DNA of 64,000 nt from Candidatus Rubrimentiphilum sp. (lineage in GTDB: Bacteria; Vulcanimicrobiota; Vulcanimicrobiia; Vulcanimicrobiales; Vulcanimicrobiaceae), in contig DASTDE010000004.1 of assembly GCA_035710515.1 (NCBI GenBank), positions 653,434-717,433 on the forward strand, read 5' to 3'. Below the pieces are notes generated by a model. It worked only from the letters and a program-made list of their open reading frames with translations. It ran no database searches and was not told the origin of the DNA. Shown here piece after piece: positions 50,670 to 58,854 of this stretch; within the stretch, counting starts at the first letter, position 1; each line of letters opens with the position of its first letter. Both the position numbers and the translations under genes were made by a program.

Positions 50670-52093
50670 AGCGCGAGAATGCGGCCTCGATTCTCGCCGG
50701 TGTCGCCGCACTTTGCCTCGTTGCCTGGCAAGTAGCTGCGGCGTCGCGTCATGGCGCGTTGTTTGTGGATCTCCGCGCGTTTTATTGCGGCGGCTGGACG
50801 GTGCTGCATCACGGCAATCCCTACGATGCGGCTCCGCTGCTGACGTGCGAACAAACGCCGCAGCCGTTCGGACTGTATACCGTTGCGGTGCCGCTGCTGG
50901 CGCCGTTTCCGGGATATGCGCTCGCGGTGTTCTCGCTTTTGGCGCTGATGCCGTACACCGCAGCGGCGGCGCTCTGGTTGGTGCTGCTCGTGGGAAGCGG
51001 GTTGGGCGCGGCGCTCTTGCTCGCAACGCTTTGCAGAACGGGCATCGCGGGCGCAATTGCAGTAGTGACAGTCGCGTTTGCCGTTGCAGTGATTCCGTAC
51101 GGCCAGCTGACGCCGATCGTTCTGCTTGCGTTGTGCGGCGCGGCGCTCGCTCTGCGCCGGAACATCGTATCCGCGTTGGTCGTGGCGCTGGCGGTAGTTG
51201 CGCTCGAACCAAACGTAGCGCTGCCGGTGTTTGTAGCGGTGTTCCTCTGGCGGCGCGATGCTCGCATCCCGCTGGTCATACTTTGCGCAGCGCTGCTGAT
51301 TCTGCACGTTGTCGTCGTTGGGCCCGCCGGCGCACTCGCTTATTTCACGCAGGTATTGCCCGCGCACGACGCCTCCGAGGTGCGTTTCGTCAACCAATTC
51401 AGTCTCACGTGGATGGCGCAAGCGCTCGGCGCGCCGCTACGCCTTTCGCTGGTGCTCGGGAACGTCGCTTACGTGCTCGTCTGCGCGCTAGGCGTCTGGC
51501 TTGCCGGTGCGCTCGCGTGCCGGCTGCGCGATCCCGCATTGCTTGTGCTATTTCCGGCGGCGTGCGCGGTCATCGGCGGATCGTACGTTCATTACAGCGA
51601 GATCCTGCTGGCACTGCCTGCAGCCTTGCTACTCTTTGCTCATTCATCGCATCGCGGTCGAATCTACGCGGCGTTCGCGGTGGCGCTCATCGCAATCCCC
51701 TGGATTTCGATACCGAGTCAACCTGCAGTCGTACTCGCCGCGGTTGGGGGAGTCGCGGCGATGTGCTGTCTCACGCTGAATCTAAGTGTTTCGGCAATGC
51801 TGCGAGCCGCATTGGGCGCCGCGCTGTTGTGCGCGCTGATTTTGTTGGCGGCGTTTTACTACGGGCCGGCGCTTTCGGCGACTCACACGTTGGGTTTGCT
51901 TGACGCGGGCGCCGCGGACGCTGCGCGTGCCGCGCAGATTGCCGAGAGCGGCGCCAGCGCGGGCATCGTTTGGTGGCTTGTGAAGCTCCCAACCTGGCTC
52001 GGTTTGCTAGCGCTCGTGCTCAGCGGCCTGAACGTGTACACGGAGACGCGTTCTTCGCTGCCGGGAAATGATGCGGTGCTCTCAAGGGGATAG
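50666..52093 (+). CDS. DUF2029/GT87-like membrane glycosyltransferase, copy 2
   Basis: A 475-residue tandem paralogue of the preceding gene. It shares DLRAFYCGGWTVLHHGNPYDA, CEQTP-PFGL, AVIPYGQLTP and the C-terminal SxxGIVWW motif. It begins at a GTG that overlaps the first copy's stop (GTGA), so both are co-translated. Its last 211 bases are overlapped, on the other strand, by the GT39-like gene. Substrate and acceptor are unknown. The neighbouring Tad pilus suggests, but does not prove, surface glycosylation. Confidence 0.83.
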   Translation: MKRENAASILAGVAALCLVAWQVAAASRHGALFVDLRAFYCGGWTVLHHGNPYDAAPLLTCEQTPQPFGLYTVAVPLLAPFPGYALAVFSLLALMPYTAAAALWLVLLVGSGLGAALLLATLCRTGIAGAIAVVTVAFAVAVIPYGQLTPIVLLALCGAALALRRNIVSALVVALAVVALEPNVALPVFVAVFLWRRDARIPLVILCAALLILHVVVVGPAGALAYFTQVLPAHDASEVRFVNQFSLTWMAQALGAPLRLSLVLGNVAYVLVCALGVWLAGALACRLRDPALLVLFPAACAVIGGSYVHYSEILLALPAALLLFAHSSHRGRIYAAFAVALIAIPWISIPSQPAVVLAAVGGVAAMCCLTLNLSVSAMLRAALGAALLCALILLAAFYYGPALSATHTLGLLDAGAADAARAAQIAESGASAGIVWWLVKLPTWLGLLALVLSGLNVYTETRSSLPGNDAVLSRG

Positions 52094-53487
52094 TGCGCCT
52101 TTAAGAAGGCGAGCAGATCCCACGTCTTCGCGTAAGGGACGTGCCATTGATTATGCGCGGTGCTATTGGCCACCAATGCGAGAGTAAGGTGGCGTCGCGC
52201 AAGTTCGGTCGCAACGCATTCGGCGCGCGACAGTGCGTGCGGATCGTTCCACTCCTTCTCATAGCCGGAGCCCCGGAAGGTCTCTGAATCCAGAATTCGG
52301 ACAAACCCGATGAACGGCGTGCCGCGTTCGCGCGCATAATAGTAGAACGTCGCGGCCATGTAGTCCGGCGCGATGATGTAAACGGCTCCCGGTTTGGGTG
52401 GACTCGTCGCAAGAAGCGTTCGGATTCCCGAATGAGGCATCGCGCTCGCAAGTGAGGTAGCTGCGGCGATCGCGACTGCCATAACCAGGGCTGTCGCGCC
52501 GCTCGCGATTGCACACGTCCGTACTATGAGATTGCCTCGAGCCCTGAGTATGCCGGCCGTTTCGACAAGCACCCAAGCTTCGAATACTGCGAAAAAACCA
52601 AAGAACGGATAGATGTAACGTCCCTGTGAGAGGCCGGCGGCGGCTTCCAAAGCAAGTACGAGTAAAAACGTTCCGGCGAGAAGTGCGACGCCGGTACGTA
52701 GTGAGCCAAATCTCAGCACGATGGTAGCGAGGATGCCGAGAATGACTAACGCAGTTAAGGATTGCATTGGGATACTCGTGAGCAACGATAAGTCAAAATA
52801 TGAGACCTTTTCGCCGATGGTTGCGGGCGCCGACCATGGGACTCCGGCCGACGCCTGAGCAAAAAAGGCCGGCAGCCAGAAAACGTAGGGGAGCGCTCCA
52901 ATCAGTAAAGCGGATACAGGCGCCACCGCTCGCTTCGCTCCCCTGCTTGCCACGATTGCGAACGCTAGAAACCCTAAGACTGCCAGAAGTGCAAATTGAT
53001 TCGTATAGATGGCGATCAGCGTTAAGAGCGCTGTTTCAATAAAGTGCTTCCGTGTAGCCGCGGCTCTCAGTTGTAGAAATGACGTCGCCAGGAGTGCAAG
53101 AATCAGCGCCAAGAGAGAATATGGCCGCACATAACTTGAGAAAACAATTGCGATTGGAGTAATCGCAAAAAGAAAAGCAGCCAGTAGCCCGGTGCTTGCG
53201 TTAGCTGCGACTCGGCCGAGCCGGTAAACGGCCGCAATCGCGAGCACGCCGCACGCGAAGGAGGGAAATTTCAAAGCGAGCTCGCTAAAGCCGGCGATGC
53301 CCGTCCAGACGTACATCAGAATGAAATAGAACGGCGACAGAATTAGCGGTAATGAAAAGTCGTGAAAAAACTGCCGAAAACCTACTGCCGATAGTTCCGC
53401 ATAGAGATAAGCCTCATCGCGCCATAAACCCGAATGCAGCAGCGACGGCAACCGCAGGACCGCCCCAAGAAGGACAACTGCCGCCAA
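51883..53487 (-). CDS. GT39-like (ArnT/PMT-type) membrane glycosyltransferase
   Basis: A 534-residue multipass protein. The catalytic-loop motif LWRDEAYLYAEL lies near residue 21. It is followed by about ten helices and a C-terminal periplasmic region (IIAPDYMAATFYYYARERGTP). Text after VYTFRPL (about the last 50 residues) is antisense to the paralogue on the other strand and looks like read-through past a lost stop. The start is TTG at 53487, 40 bases after the preceding gene. The donor is probably a polyprenyl-phosphate sugar. Confidence 0.78.
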   Translation of the reverse strand: MAAVVLLGAVLRLPSLLHSGLWRDEAYLYAELSAVGFRQFFHDFSLPLILSPFYFILMYVWTGIAGFSELALKFPSFACGVLAIAAVYRLGRVAANASTGLLAAFLFAITPIAIVFSSYVRPYSLLALILALLATSFLQLRAAATRKHFIETALLTLIAIYTNQFALLAVLGFLAFAIVASRGAKRAVAPVSALLIGALPYVFWLPAFFAQASAGVPWSAPATIGEKVSYFDLSLLTSIPMQSLTALVILGILATIVLRFGSLRTGVALLAGTFLLVLALEAAAGLSQGRYIYPFFGFFAVFEAWVLVETAGILRARGNLIVRTCAIASGATALVMAVAIAAATSLASAMPHSGIRTLLATSPPKPGAVYIIAPDYMAATFYYYARERGTPFIGFVRILDSETFRGSGYEKEWNDPHALSRAECVATELARRHLTLALVANSTAHNQWHVPYAKTWDLLAFLKAHYPLESTASFPGSEERVSVYTFRPLSTSASKPSQVGSFTSHQTMPALAPLSAICAARAASAAPASSKPNV

Positions 53488-53527
53488 TATCCAGCGCCGG
53501 CTGTTTGCTTTGTCTAGCGCCGGCAGT

Positions 53528-54928
53528 TCAGACAGCGTGGTTGCGTTCGAAGACGACGTAGCCGTGATCGTGGTAGAAGACGTGCCAGCCCGGCTGAGAT
53601 TTCAGTATTTGCGCGAGCGGGCGTCCGGCTTTGGCCAAGACTGTGTCGGCGCCGTATGCATCAAGGGCGCGTGACCAGCGCGGCGTCACCTTCTCGATGT
53701 CCAAATACGCTTTCCAGACGGAATCGGGATACGGATCGCACCGTCCGTCCAGAAACACGCGCACGTTTTTGTACGGCAAGGCCATGCTGCACCAGGCAAA
53801 GTCCTCACAATACAGCTTGTGGACGCCCGGCGCTTGCGCGATCCGGACGATGGCGGTCTGCGGCAGCGGAGACTTTGCCACCGCGGGCGCTTGATTCAGC
53901 GTCAGGATAATCAAGAGCGCGGCAATTGCGCTTGACGCAAGCACGAGTACTTCACTGAACCGTTCGCCTAAGACGACGTTTAAGCGCGCGTGCTGCGGAA
54001 TGGCGTTGCTCAAACGCTGCGCCACCATCGGTGCGATGACGATCGCGCACAGCGACATGTGCCGGATCGCGGTGAACGAAAGCACGGTCATCACCGCGAA
54101 GAGCATTCCGTCCCGCCAGCGTTCCCGCGGCGCGGCGATCCCGAAGAAGCATGCCATCGCGATCAGCGGCAGCAAGCCGACGGCAAACGACGGAATCGTG
54201 ATGTCGGGCGGCTGCCATTCGCTGATCGATGCGCGGATTGCGCTCGTTTGCAGTTGTATCGCGTAAGCCGGAAGGTGCCAGGAGAAGGGCGTGAGCAGGA
54301 CGGCCAGGCCCGTGCCCAGCGTCAGCACGACGTTGCGTTCGACGCGCGCGGTCCAGCCGCGATCTTCGATCGCCGTGCCGAGCGTCCAGACTCCGACGAG
54401 CGCCGGCACGATCAGGGCGCTGGCGTGAATGTTCGCCCACAACACCGTGAGCGGAATGATCAAGAAGATGAGCGGCGACTCCAGATCGAGCAGCAGCATG
54501 ATGATCGCCAGCAGCGCCCAGCCGAAGATCTGCGCGCGCACGCCGAAGGACTGCATCATCGCAAAACCGACGAACGCCGTCGTCAGCACGGTGGCGAACG
54601 TCGAAGCTCCGCGGCGGTGCGCCCGCCAGGCGGTCACCGCCAGCGCGCAAACTGCCGCCAGGGCGGTACCGATCGCCAAGACGTAAAAGCGCCCAGTCGG
54701 AAGCGTCGCCGCAATCGCCGTGCTGAAGAGCCACTCTTGCGCAATCCAGCGGGATCCGGGCGCCGTAAAAGTTTCCAATCCGAGCTGCATCGGAATGTGG
54801 TGCAACGTCAATACTTGATTGCCGAGCCACTGCTGCCACGACAGGTCGGCATCTTGTCCGCGATAATGCCAAGCAATCGCGGCGAAGCGCGCTCCGAAGA
54901 TTGCAATAATTGCCCAGGCGATTCTCAT
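53528..54928 (-). CDS. Multipass membrane protein with C-terminal extracytoplasmic domain, copy 1
   Basis: A 466-residue protein with about ten helices to about residue 340, then a soluble end (VHKLYCEDFAWCSMALPYKNVRVFLDGRCDPYPDSVW). It looks like a GT-C-type or polysaccharide-related membrane protein. Its architecture and parts of the tail (LDxR, ADxVLA) match the next gene, so the two are probably paralogues. It overlaps it by ATGA. Function unknown. Confidence 0.7.
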   Translation of the reverse strand: MRIAWAIIAIFGARFAAIAWHYRGQDADLSWQQWLGNQVLTLHHIPMQLGLETFTAPGSRWIAQEWLFSTAIAATLPTGRFYVLAIGTALAAVCALAVTAWRAHRRGASTFATVLTTAFVGFAMMQSFGVRAQIFGWALLAIIMLLLDLESPLIFLIIPLTVLWANIHASALIVPALVGVWTLGTAIEDRGWTARVERNVVLTLGTGLAVLLTPFSWHLPAYAIQLQTSAIRASISEWQPPDITIPSFAVGLLPLIAMACFFGIAAPRERWRDGMLFAVMTVLSFTAIRHMSLCAIVIAPMVAQRLSNAIPQHARLNVVLGERFSEVLVLASSAIAALLIILTLNQAPAVAKSPLPQTAIVRIAQAPGVHKLYCEDFAWCSMALPYKNVRVFLDGRCDPYPDSVWKAYLDIEKVTPRWSRALDAYGADTVLAKAGRPLAQILKSQPGWHVFYHDHGYVVFERNHAV

Positions 54929-56241
54929 TGCTTCGTCAGTTTCTGGAGCAAGATCGCCCCGCCCGATGAAATCGAACTCTCCCAGCCGTCGGCGTGGAGC
55001 AGCGAAATCAGACGGCTGTCTTTGTCGGCGAGAATCCCGTCAACGTTTGCGTGGCGCAAGTCTTGCTGCCAGTTACCCACCGCATCTGCAACGTCGCGTT
55101 GAATACGCCGTGCGAGCGGACCGGCGACACCCGCGCGATCGTCCAGCACAACCGAAATCGTACGGTTACGGAAGGATGACGCCGCATCGCACCAGCGCGG
55201 CTGCACGCACAAGACGAGATGGCGGCCGGGATGATGGAGCAAGGAACTCAAGAGCGGCGCGACCGCCGGGCTAGGCCAAGCAACGGTCTTCGGTTGAAAC
55301 GCGGTAATGGTCGCCACAAAAGCGCACGCGACGGCGGCAAAAGCGAGCGCGTACGCTGCTAGCGAGAACTTCGGTACGTCGCGCCGTTCCAGGTAGTAGC
55401 TCGCCAGGGCGTCGGCGACGATCGGCGCGGCCACGATACCAAAGAATGGAAGGTTGCGAGCGTCGACGAGACAGAGCAGCAGCAGCGCAAAAAACAGGAA
55501 CGTATCGGCCAGGTGTCCGCGACGCCGGATTCCATACCAGCCCGCCACGACGACGATCGCCGCGAACCCCAGATCCGCGGGCGAGAATGCGCCGACCCAC
55601 AAGCGGTCGCGCTGTGCGCCGCGCAGCAGCGAGTCAAGATACAGTGCGTGAGCGCCGTAAGCGGCAAAGATGCCCGAATGCAGCTGCACCAGCGAAACCA
55701 CGATGCAAGCGGCGGCCGTGCCTAACCTGCGGACGACGGTCGCATCGAACCGGCGCCGCTCGAGCAGCGTTGCAAGTGCGGCCAGCGATACGAGCAGCGC
55801 TCCCAAAGTCGCGCCGCCTTGCAGGATCGACCACGCCGCAGTTATCGCCACGATCGCCGCGGCGCTCCACGCGTCCTCGCGGTCCAAGAGCAAGCAAATG
55901 GCTGCAGCGCAAAGCCAAGCTATCGGATCGAGGCTGACGCCGAGGCGGCCGACCAAGCAAAGCGCGATAAACACCGCCGCCAAGCCGACATGCCAGTCCG
56001 AGGCTCCGCGCAAGCGCGTGCGCCACGCCGCCAGCAAGATTGCTGCGGCCGAAAGCACGGCGCTGACTCCCAGCACCAGCGCAAAACCGAACGTGTGCAA
56101 CAGCCAGGTATAGATTGCTCCGCCGTACAGATTCGGATCGCGCAACTGCACGAAGAATTCAGGCAGCGCGCCGCCGGCGGTGATGACTGCGGTCGCAATC
56201 GCGAAGGCGACGATCGCAGCGGAAAAGCGTCCGCCCTTCAT
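54925..56241 (-). CDS. Multipass membrane protein with C-terminal extracytoplasmic domain, copy 2
   Basis: A 438-residue protein with about ten hydrophobic helices and a C-terminal region with LVLCVQPRWCDAASSF, ISVVLDDRAG and VDGILADKD. It mirrors the order in the preceding (downstream) gene, including the Cys pair and the LDxR segment. It overlaps DUF192 at the start (ATGA) and the paralogue at the stop. It probably forms a pair with it. Reaction unknown. Confidence 0.7.
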   Translation of the reverse strand: MKGGRFSAAIVAFAIATAVITAGGALPEFFVQLRDPNLYGGAIYTWLLHTFGFALVLGVSAVLSAAAILLAAWRTRLRGASDWHVGLAAVFIALCLVGRLGVSLDPIAWLCAAAICLLLDREDAWSAAAIVAITAAWSILQGGATLGALLVSLAALATLLERRRFDATVVRRLGTAAACIVVSLVQLHSGIFAAYGAHALYLDSLLRGAQRDRLWVGAFSPADLGFAAIVVVAGWYGIRRRGHLADTFLFFALLLLCLVDARNLPFFGIVAAPIVADALASYYLERRDVPKFSLAAYALAFAAVACAFVATITAFQPKTVAWPSPAVAPLLSSLLHHPGRHLVLCVQPRWCDAASSFRNRTISVVLDDRAGVAGPLARRIQRDVADAVGNWQQDLRHANVDGILADKDSRLISLLHADGWESSISSGGAILLQKLTKQ

Positions 56242-56582
56242 CGCAGCTCCAAGCGGTCGCCGGGAAGAACGTCGCGGCCTTCGAGGGCTCCGGCCCCCAG
56301 TTCGACAACGTTGCGCGCCCCGAAACAGGCCAGCGCGGGACGATTGTTTTTTACGCGTGCATGCGTGCGCAAGACGCGTTCTTCATCGTCCAGAAAAATG
56401 ACGTCGATCTTTGCCCGCATGAGAAGGGTGTGAATCGCCCAACAGTCGCGGAACCACAGACCCTCGTCGGGCTCGACGATTTTGCGCGGAATCAGTCCGG
56501 CGAAACGCTCCCACCAGCCGTCCGCAACGCGAACGTTCTCAGCGAGAATCTCTCCGGTCGTGGCGTTGCGCAGTTTGGGCAC
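56238..56582 (-). CDS. DUF192 family protein
   Basis: A 114-residue protein covering the DUF192 fold. It has VADGWWERFAGLIPRK, EGLWFRDCWAIHTLLMRAKIDVIFLDDEERVL and AGALEGRDVLPGDRLEL. Genes of this family often sit next to Tad pilus loci, as here. It lies 3 bases after the second prepilin peptidase and overlaps the membrane protein gene downstream. Function is unknown. No signal peptide is seen. Confidence 0.92.
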   Translation of the reverse strand: MPKLRNATTGEILAENVRVADGWWERFAGLIPRKIVEPDEGLWFRDCWAIHTLLMRAKIDVIFLDDEERVLRTHARVKNNRPALACFGARNVVELGAGALEGRDVLPGDRLELR

Positions 56583-56585
56583 AGC

Positions 56586-57203
56586 TCACACCGACCAAAT
56601 CACGCCGATGGGAATCGCCAGGCCGATGGCGGCCGCCAAATACGGAGCAAACGCAATCGGTCCGGTGCGCCGGCCGCGCGCAAAGCTCACGATAACTGCC
56701 GCGACGCATGCCAGTGCAAATGCCAGAAAGGCCGCTTCCGCGCCGAGCACGGCGCCGCCGAGCGCCACCAGCTTGACGTCGCCCCAACCCATGCCTCGCC
56801 CATGCGACAGCGCGGCGGCGATCGCGAACGGCGCAAACGGTGCGGCGACCGAGATGAAAAACACCCATTGATGCTGCCAAATCGCAATCAGCGCCAACAG
56901 CGCGAGCGGACCGAGCGTCAGAGCGTCGGGCACGATCCCGCGCTTGACGTCGGCCACCCAAATCGCCACCAGCACGGCGCAGATGACGGCGATAAGCAAG
57001 AACTGCATCTGCGAAATGTCGCCCGTCGTCACGATCGCGCCGATGCTCGCGCACGCCGCGATGAGCACGACGATCGGCGGACGGCCGGATTCGGGCGCGT
57101 CGTCGAGCGGTTCGATGCGCTCGGCCAGCGTGAGGCCGACGACCGCGCCGGCATAGCCGGCGGCTGCGAAAAAGATGGCGCCGAGAATTGCTGCAGTAAT
57201 CAT
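56586..57203 (-). CDS. A24-family prepilin peptidase, copy 2
   Basis: A 205-residue membrane protease with about six helices. The two catalytic Asp are visible: DVKRGIVPDAL near residue 85 and GMGWGDVKL near 140 (the GxGD motif). There is no N-terminal methylase domain, as in CpaA/TadV-type enzymes. A second peptidase of the same family lies earlier in this operon. It is coupled to tadC (ATGA). Confidence 0.9.
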   Translation of the reverse strand: MITAAILGAIFFAAAGYAGAVVGLTLAERIEPLDDAPESGRPPIVVLIAACASIGAIVTTGDISQMQFLLIAVICAVLVAIWVADVKRGIVPDALTLGPLALLALIAIWQHQWVFFISVAAPFAPFAIAAALSHGRGMGWGDVKLVALGGAVLGAEAAFLAFALACVAAVIVSFARGRRTGPIAFAPYLAAAIGLAIPIGVIWSV

Positions 57204-58051
57204 TTTACAAAATAGTTCGCGACGAGCGCGCCGAAGATAACGACGAAGAGCGCCGGAAGCAAAAACATCGCCATTGGAAAAACCATCTTGACGGGCAGTT
57301 TGGCCGCGTGTTCCTCTACCAGCATGATGCGGTGATTGCGAACGTCTTCCGACAGTTCGTTCAGGACTTTCGAAATGTTGGTGCCCAGCCGCTCGGCTTG
57401 CGTGATAGCCGTGATGGTCGTCGTGAATTGCTGCTGCTGCAACCGGTCGGCGGCCGCGCGTAGCGCTTCGGCCCGGCTCCGTCCCAGGCGTATTTCAGAG
57501 AGCGCGGCTTTGATTTCATCGCCGAGCGGTCCGGGCGCCGAGTCGATCGAGTAGGCCAGCGCGGCGTTGACGGAGAGTCCGGCCTGCACCGTGGTGGAGA
57601 CCATGTCCAGAAAGTCCGGCAGCGTTTTTTGCACGGAGACTTTGCGCGCGTCGCAGGCGCGCTGCAGCGCCGACATCGGCATGTACGCGCCCGCGGCGCC
57701 GGCCATCAGCGTGAAGAGTATCGTCAGCGTCAATTGGAAATGAACGAACTCCAACAACGTGAACGCGAACACCAATCCGAAGATGCCGCCGCCGACGATG
57801 CGCACACCCATCTGCGCGGGCGTAACGGTGTACCAGCCGGCTTCCATGAGCTTGCGCAGCAGCTGTCCGCGCCGCTCGGGTGAGAATATCTTCTCGAACC
57901 GGCGGATGCTCACGGGATCTTTGCTTTGCGAGCTGCGCATTTGCAGCTCCTCGATGCGTTTCTTCAGCGCGCTCTTTTGCGGAATCAGCGAGACCGCGAA
58001 CAGAAACGCGGCGATTGCGCCGAGCACGACGATCGCGATGACGATCATCAT
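57200..58051 (-). CDS. tadC: Tad pilus platform protein TadC
   Basis: A 283-residue type II secretion F-domain protein. An N-terminal helix is followed by the cytoplasmic domain with KTLPDFLDMVSTTVQAGLSVNAALAY and IKAALSEIRLGRSRAEALR. Two C-terminal helices end in VFPMAMFLLPALFVVIFGALV. It forms the inner-membrane platform with TadB. It overlaps tadB by 4 bases. Confidence 0.93.
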   Translation of the reverse strand: MMIVIAIVVLGAIAAFLFAVSLIPQKSALKKRIEELQMRSSQSKDPVSIRRFEKIFSPERRGQLLRKLMEAGWYTVTPAQMGVRIVGGGIFGLVFAFTLLEFVHFQLTLTILFTLMAGAAGAYMPMSALQRACDARKVSVQKTLPDFLDMVSTTVQAGLSVNAALAYSIDSAPGPLGDEIKAALSEIRLGRSRAEALRAAADRLQQQQFTTTITAITQAERLGTNISKVLNELSEDVRNHRIMLVEEHAAKLPVKMVFPMAMFLLPALFVVIFGALVANYFVK

Positions 58052-58854
58052 ACGTCGACCTTCAGCATCTTCACGAGAGTGAAGACTCCCAGAGCTTCGA
58101 GTATGGCGACGATGACCAGTGCGATATGTCCGACGGTGGTAAAGAAGAGCGCGCCGCCCATGCTGGGTTCGGTGAGCGCGATAAATCCGGCTAAGAACGG
58201 CGGCAGCGAGGAAAGAATCGCCGCACCGGCGCGGCCTTCCGCGGTGAGCGCGCGAATCTTCCGCTGAATCCGGCGGCGATCGCGGATCGTATTAGCGAGA
58301 TGCTCGAGGATCTTTCCCAAGTCGCCGCCGGTCTGCGATTGAATGCGAATCGCGCGCGCCATCATCAGCGTTTCATTGCCGGGCATGCGCTTAGCCAGCG
58401 TGTCGAGCGCGTCGTACACGCTCACGCCGATGTTCGTCTGTCCGATCACGCGCATGTACTCGTGGCGCGCCGGATCGGGCATCTCCTCGATGACGATAGT
58501 CAGCGCTTGGCGCAAGCTCAAGCCGATGCGCACGCCGCTGGAGATCAGCCGCAGCGCCAACTCCAGCTGCTGCACGAAGGCGTCGAGGCGCTTGCGCAGT
58601 TTCAGTTGGATGACGACATAGAATCCGCCGGCCGACAATCCCATCATCAGAAAGAACAGCAAGAACGCGGCGACCGGTCCGGGTTTCCACACGAAGGCTA
58701 CCGTCGACCATGCGATTGCGCCCAGGCCGGCTACGCCGAGGCCGACCTCGACCGGACGCATCTGGAGTCCGGCGCGGTCGAGCAGTTCGGCAAGATCTTT
58801 CATCCGCTGCGAACTGGAGTCGAACTGTTTGAATATCGAAGTGCTGTTTACCAT
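58048..58854 (-). CDS. tadB: Tad pilus platform protein TadB
   Basis: A 268-residue F-domain protein. The conserved LELALRLISSGVRIGLSLRQALTIVIEEMP and RIQSQTGGDLGKILEHLANTIRDR segments are present, with helices at both ends. The ATG at 58854 lies within the end of the TadZ-TadA fusion gene (7-base overlap), and this start gives the usual N terminus. It pairs with TadC. Confidence 0.93.
   Translation of the reverse strand: MVNSTSIFKQFDSSSQRMKDLAELLDRAGLQMRPVEVGLGVAGLGAIAWSTVAFVWKPGPVAAFLLFFLMMGLSAGGFYVVIQLKLRKRLDAFVQQLELALRLISSGVRIGLSLRQALTIVIEEMPDPARHEYMRVIGQTNIGVSVYDALDTLAKRMPGNETLMMARAIRIQSQTGGDLGKILEHLANTIRDRRRIQRKIRALTAEGRAGAAILSSLPPFLAGFIALTEPSMGGALFFTTVGHIALVIVAILEALGVFTLVKMLKVDV

Noticed and set aside
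53990-55102. A 370-residue open frame on the plus strand
   Set aside because: It is antisense to the two multipass membrane proteins, is extremely Arg/Asp-rich and has no domain or ribosome site.
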